NCBI GenBank assembly: GCA_031254315.1
Contig: JAIRUQ010000015.1
Location: 27,868 to 91,867 of the forward strand
Direction: 5' to 3'
Source: Treponema sp.
GTDB taxonomy: Bacteria > Spirochaetota > Spirochaetia > Treponematales > Breznakiellaceae
DNA length: 64,000 nt
This document shows positions 61,738-64,000 of the stretch, piece after piece. Position 1 is the first letter of the stretch; every line of letters starts with the position of its first letter. The notes below the pieces were generated by a model, which worked only from the letters and a program-made list of their open reading frames with translations, did not search any database and had not been told where the DNA came from. The translations under genes were made by a program, and so were the position numbers.

Positions 61738-63198
61738 ATGGAAAAGTCGAAACGGTTGTACCTGATTGGAGCCGGTTTTGCCGGGCGTACGCTCGCGAGC
61801 GAAATCAAAAAAAAGGCGATTTTTGGCGAAGTAGTAGCGTTCTTAGACGACGACCCTGAAAAAATCGGGCGAAAAATTGACAACATTCCGGTCTTAGGTC
61901 CTATTAGAGATGTCGCTCTCTTACTAAAAACAAACCCCGCCGATGAAGCGATTATAGCGATACCAAGCGCGAGCAGGGAATATCTTCTTGAACTCTACTC
62001 TATTCTTAAAAGAGCGAACTTTCAGAAAATACGAATTCTACCCGGAATATCCCAAATAGTTGAAGGGGACGCCCGCCTTATACAGACGCGCTCAATAGAT
62101 TTGCAGGACTTGCTTGGACGCAACCCCGTAACAATTAACTTAAAACAGAGCCTTTCCTATGTTCGCGGAAAACGTGTAATTGTTACAGGAGCGGGAGGTT
62201 CAATCGGGAGTGAATTGTGCCGTCAGCTTCTTTCCGGCGGCGCGTCAAGGCTCTATCTTTTGGGACACGGAGAGAATTCAATCTATCAGATTGATAGAGA
62301 ATTACGCCTATTACAGGACGAAGGAGTGGGTGAAAAAGCCGCTATTGTTCCTGTAATCGGGGACTTAAAAGACACGACTTACATGGACTACATACTTAGC
62401 CAGTTAAAAGCCGACGCTATTTTTCACACAGCGGCATACAAACACGTCCCAATGATGGAAGAAAATCCCGTCGCGGTAATCGAAAACAACGTACTTGGAA
62501 CAGAAAACCTTATCAATTCCGCCGTAAAACACGGCGTTAAACGCTTTATTCACATCTCCACAGACAAGGCGGTAAATCCCGTCTCGATATACGGCGCTTC
62601 AAAGTTTATCTGCGAACAGATGGTTCTTTCCGCGAGCAAACGCTATACAGGCAAGGGCGCGCCTAACTTTGTAGTCGTCCGCTTTGGCAATGTACTTGGC
62701 TCACGCGGTTCTATCGTTCCCCTTTTCCAGCAACAGATCGAAAAGGGAGGACCTGTAACGGTAACCCACCCGGACGCGCGCAGATTTTTCATGACGATCA
62801 GCGAGGCGTGTTCTTTGGTTCTTAAAACGGGCGGCGTCGGCGAAAACGGCGGACTGTATCTTTTAGACATGGGCGAGCCTGTCCGCATCCGCGATTTAGC
62901 CGAACAGTTGATCCGCTTCCACGGCTATGAACCTGAAACAGAAATAAAGATTGAATACATCGGTCTTCGTCCGGGAGAGCGTCTTGACGAACAGCTTTGG
63001 GAAGCGGACGAACAGCCGGTAGAAACAGAGCATAGCCGTATTCTGCAAATCACCCGGAAAAAACCCTTGACCGTAGAAATTGAGCCTCTGTTGAACGAAC
63101 TCCACCCGGTCTGCAGACTCGATCCTGACAACTCAAAAGCGTACCGCAATGTCGAGCAATTACGGACTGTTTTAAGCCGCTTCAAAATACTTAATTGA
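61738..63198 (+). CDS. CapD/WbpM-type nucleoside-diphosphate-sugar 4,6-dehydratase, soluble form
   Basis: 486 residues from ATG 61738 (GAGGGGGG site). N-terminal Rossmann-like domain (LYLIGAGFAGRTLASEIKKK, VVAFLDDDPEKIGRKIDNIPVLG) and C-terminal extended SDR domain (GKRVIVTGAGGSIGSELCRQLL, HTAAYKHVPMMEENP, STDKAVNPVSIYGASKFICEQ, VVRFGNVLGSRGSIVPLFQQQI, GLRPGERLDEQLW). Family members such as WbpM, PglF and FlaA1 make UDP-4-keto-6-deoxy sugars for surface glycans or flagellin glycosylation. The four N-terminal membrane helices of WbpM/CapD are absent, so this is a cytoplasmic short version. It follows an antiterminator gene, which suggests that a glycan operon was or is here, but the next gene is unrelated. 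Confidence 0.92.
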   Translation: MEKSKRLYLIGAGFAGRTLASEIKKKAIFGEVVAFLDDDPEKIGRKIDNIPVLGPIRDVALLLKTNPADEAIIAIPSASREYLLELYSILKRANFQKIRILPGISQIVEGDARLIQTRSIDLQDLLGRNPVTINLKQSLSYVRGKRVIVTGAGGSIGSELCRQLLSGGASRLYLLGHGENSIYQIDRELRLLQDEGVGEKAAIVPVIGDLKDTTYMDYILSQLKADAIFHTAAYKHVPMMEENPVAVIENNVLGTENLINSAVKHGVKRFIHISTDKAVNPVSIYGASKFICEQMVLSASKRYTGKGAPNFVVVRFGNVLGSRGSIVPLFQQQIEKGGPVTVTHPDARRFFMTISEACSLVLKTGGVGENGGLYLLDMGEPVRIRDLAEQLIRFHGYEPETEIKIEYIGLRPGERLDEQLWEADEQPVETEHSRILQITRKKPLTVEIEPLLNELHPVCRLDPDNSKAYRNVEQLRTVLSRFKILN

Positions 63199-63230
63199 AA
63201 CAAAGAAACGGTACTATCAAAAAAGAATAT

Positions 63231-63429
63231 AAACCACGGAGGACACGGAGAACACGGAGTTGTTGATTAGATTTCTTCTCCTTCCTCCGTGAAACTTCGG
63301 ACATATCCTGTTTTTTGTGCGTGTGGTTCTTTGTTCTTTTCCCTCCTCTTCCTCCGTGAACTCCGTGTCCTCCGTGGTTTTTTCTTTCTTCTTTATTTCT
63401 TCCCTTTGTGCCTTAGCGCCTTTGTGTGG
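63231..63429. repeat. Compound dispersed repeat block before the molybdenum hydroxylase gene
   Basis: Left arm AAACCACGGAGGACACGGAG plus a third unit. One short CCTCCGTGAA right half (about 63293), one full right arm CCTCCGTGAACTCCGTGTCC ending at 63380, then a CTTTGTGCC half ending at 63429. A 14-bp direct repeat CTTAATTGAAACAA flanks the block at 63190-63203 and 63448-63461. Confidence 0.75.
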
Positions 63430-63452
63430 GCTCTTTTTTGAAAAGTCCTTAA

Positions 63453-63481
63453 TTGAAACAATTGCCTAAATCGAATAAAAT
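63453..63481 (+). promoter_or_regulatory. Candidate promoter of the molybdenum hydroxylase gene
   Basis: TTGAAA (63453-63458), 17 bp, TAAAAT (63476-63481), then 6 bases to ATG 63488 without a ribosome site. This is the best example of the leaderless pattern in the window. Confidence 0.55.
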
Positions 63482-63487
63482 AAATCA

Positions 63488-64000
63488 ATGGAATCGCTCC
63501 CCTTTCTGGAAGACATATTCCCCCCCGATCTGTTATATGCCACGACCATAAGATCGCCAATCGCAAAGGGGCAGTTAAAATCAATACAGGTTCCCGAACT
63601 CCCGGAAAACTACACTTTCATTTCCGCCAAAGACATACCCGGCGAAAACAAGCTGGAAGGCACTAATATCCCTATCCTTGCGGACACGACCCTTTCCTAT
63701 ATTGGTGAGCCTATTGCCATTCTTATTGGTTCTGACAAAGAAACACTTGAAGACCTTGCCGCAAGGTGCGAGATTCTTTTTAACGAAGAAAAACCTATAT
63801 TTGATTGTAATGACCAAAACAACGAGCCTGTACTAACACGCGAATTGGTTGTCGGGGACACGCACGCGGCGTTTGAAAATTCGGGAAAAATCGTTACAGG
63901 AAGTTACAGCACGGGAATACAGGAGCATTGGTACGCGGAGCCTGTAGGCGCTGTCTGTTGGCTAATAAATGAACAGGGAGGCAAGGGCGCGAAAGCAAAG
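63488..64000 (+). CDS. Xanthine dehydrogenase/aldehyde oxidase-type molybdopterin subunit, N-terminal part
   Basis: 171 codons are open to the window end, so the ORF track omits it. The translation (LPFLEDIFPPDLLYATTIRSPIAKGQLKSI, IPILADTTLSYIGEPIAILIGSDKETLEDLA, GSYSTGIQEHWYAEPVGAVCW) matches the a/b hammerhead and start of the molybdopterin-binding domain of XdhA/CoxL-type large subunits. Key family features seen are the LLYATTIRSP strand, GEPIAILIG, and the QEHWYAEP motif at the substrate channel. These enzymes hydroxylate purines or aldehydes with a Mo cofactor. Which substrate cannot be told from this part. The N-terminus is shorter than in most family members; the start is set by the promoter and lack of earlier ATG in frame. 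Confidence 0.85.
   Translation, partial: MESLPFLEDIFPPDLLYATTIRSPIAKGQLKSIQVPELPENYTFISAKDIPGENKLEGTNIPILADTTLSYIGEPIAILIGSDKETLEDLAARCEILFNEEKPIFDCNDQNNEPVLTRELVVGDTHAAFENSGKIVTGSYSTGIQEHWYAEPVGAVCWLINEQGGKGAKAK

Overview
The window looks like a chromosome segment of a treponeme or close relative (Spirochaetota). The evidence is: a tamB-bamA-skp-mutS cluster in the order I recall for Treponema pallidum TP0325-TP0328; a flgN-flgK-flgL-fliW-csrA flagellar block; several lipoproteins with loose lipoboxes; moderate G+C; and many helix-rich or beta-rich secreted proteins without wide homologues. No ribosomal RNA, phage, insertion sequence or CRISPR array was seen. Species cannot be named from the sequence alone.

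Layout. 1-8391 (minus): outer-membrane biogenesis operon tamB-like, bamA, skp/ompH, then mutS (cut by the window edge). 8495-9894 (plus): tmk and a secreted protein of unknown function. 10008-17750: ligA, purL (plus) and purH (minus). 17815-18020: tRNA-Leu and a three-stem structured element. 18098-24637 (plus): an ankyrin-repeat lipoprotein, then a response regulator and a hybrid sensor kinase. 24644-25658: a HigBA-type toxin-antitoxin pair, then a tRNA-Arg with a nested tRNA-derived mini-element. 25745-27196 (minus): an unrecognised membrane protein with three wing-like repeats, preceded by an array of four hairpins with an identical loop. 27491-44237 (minus): a 16.7-kb run of three giant Ig-like surface proteins. 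44405-49841 (plus): pyrBIFKDE plus a pseudouridine synthase, preceded by what looks like a pyrBI-style attenuator. 50011-54504 (minus): the flagellar block. 54740-57351 (minus): a membrane PP2C phosphatase fused to an anti-sigma-type ATPase, with its STAS partner. 57546-58387: a BrnT-like toxin-antitoxin pair, tRNA-Arg, and a second tRNA-nested mini-element next to tRNA-His. 58425-61005 (minus): MscS channel, RlpA/SPOR-like protein and a small secreted protein. 61068-64000 (plus): a specialised NusG paralogue, a CapD/WbpM-type nucleotide-sugar enzyme and the start of a molybdenum hydroxylase large subunit.

How the genes work together. Bam/Tam/Skp genes build the diderm outer membrane where the giant surface proteins and one barrel-tailed protein would reside. 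The pyr operon carries five enzyme functions of UMP synthesis plus the PyrI allosteric subunit; carAB and pyrC are not here. FliW and CsrA sit next to the hook-filament junction genes they are known to serve in other bacteria. The most unusual signals are non-coding: a four-hairpin leader, a two-copy three-stem element whose stems covary, two tRNA genes each followed by a short hairpin element and a displaced tRNA 3' end, dispersed CACGGAG/CACAAAG palindromes in most long intergenic gaps, and several transcription units whose -10 box lies 5-8 bases from a start codon that has no Shine-Dalgarno sequence.
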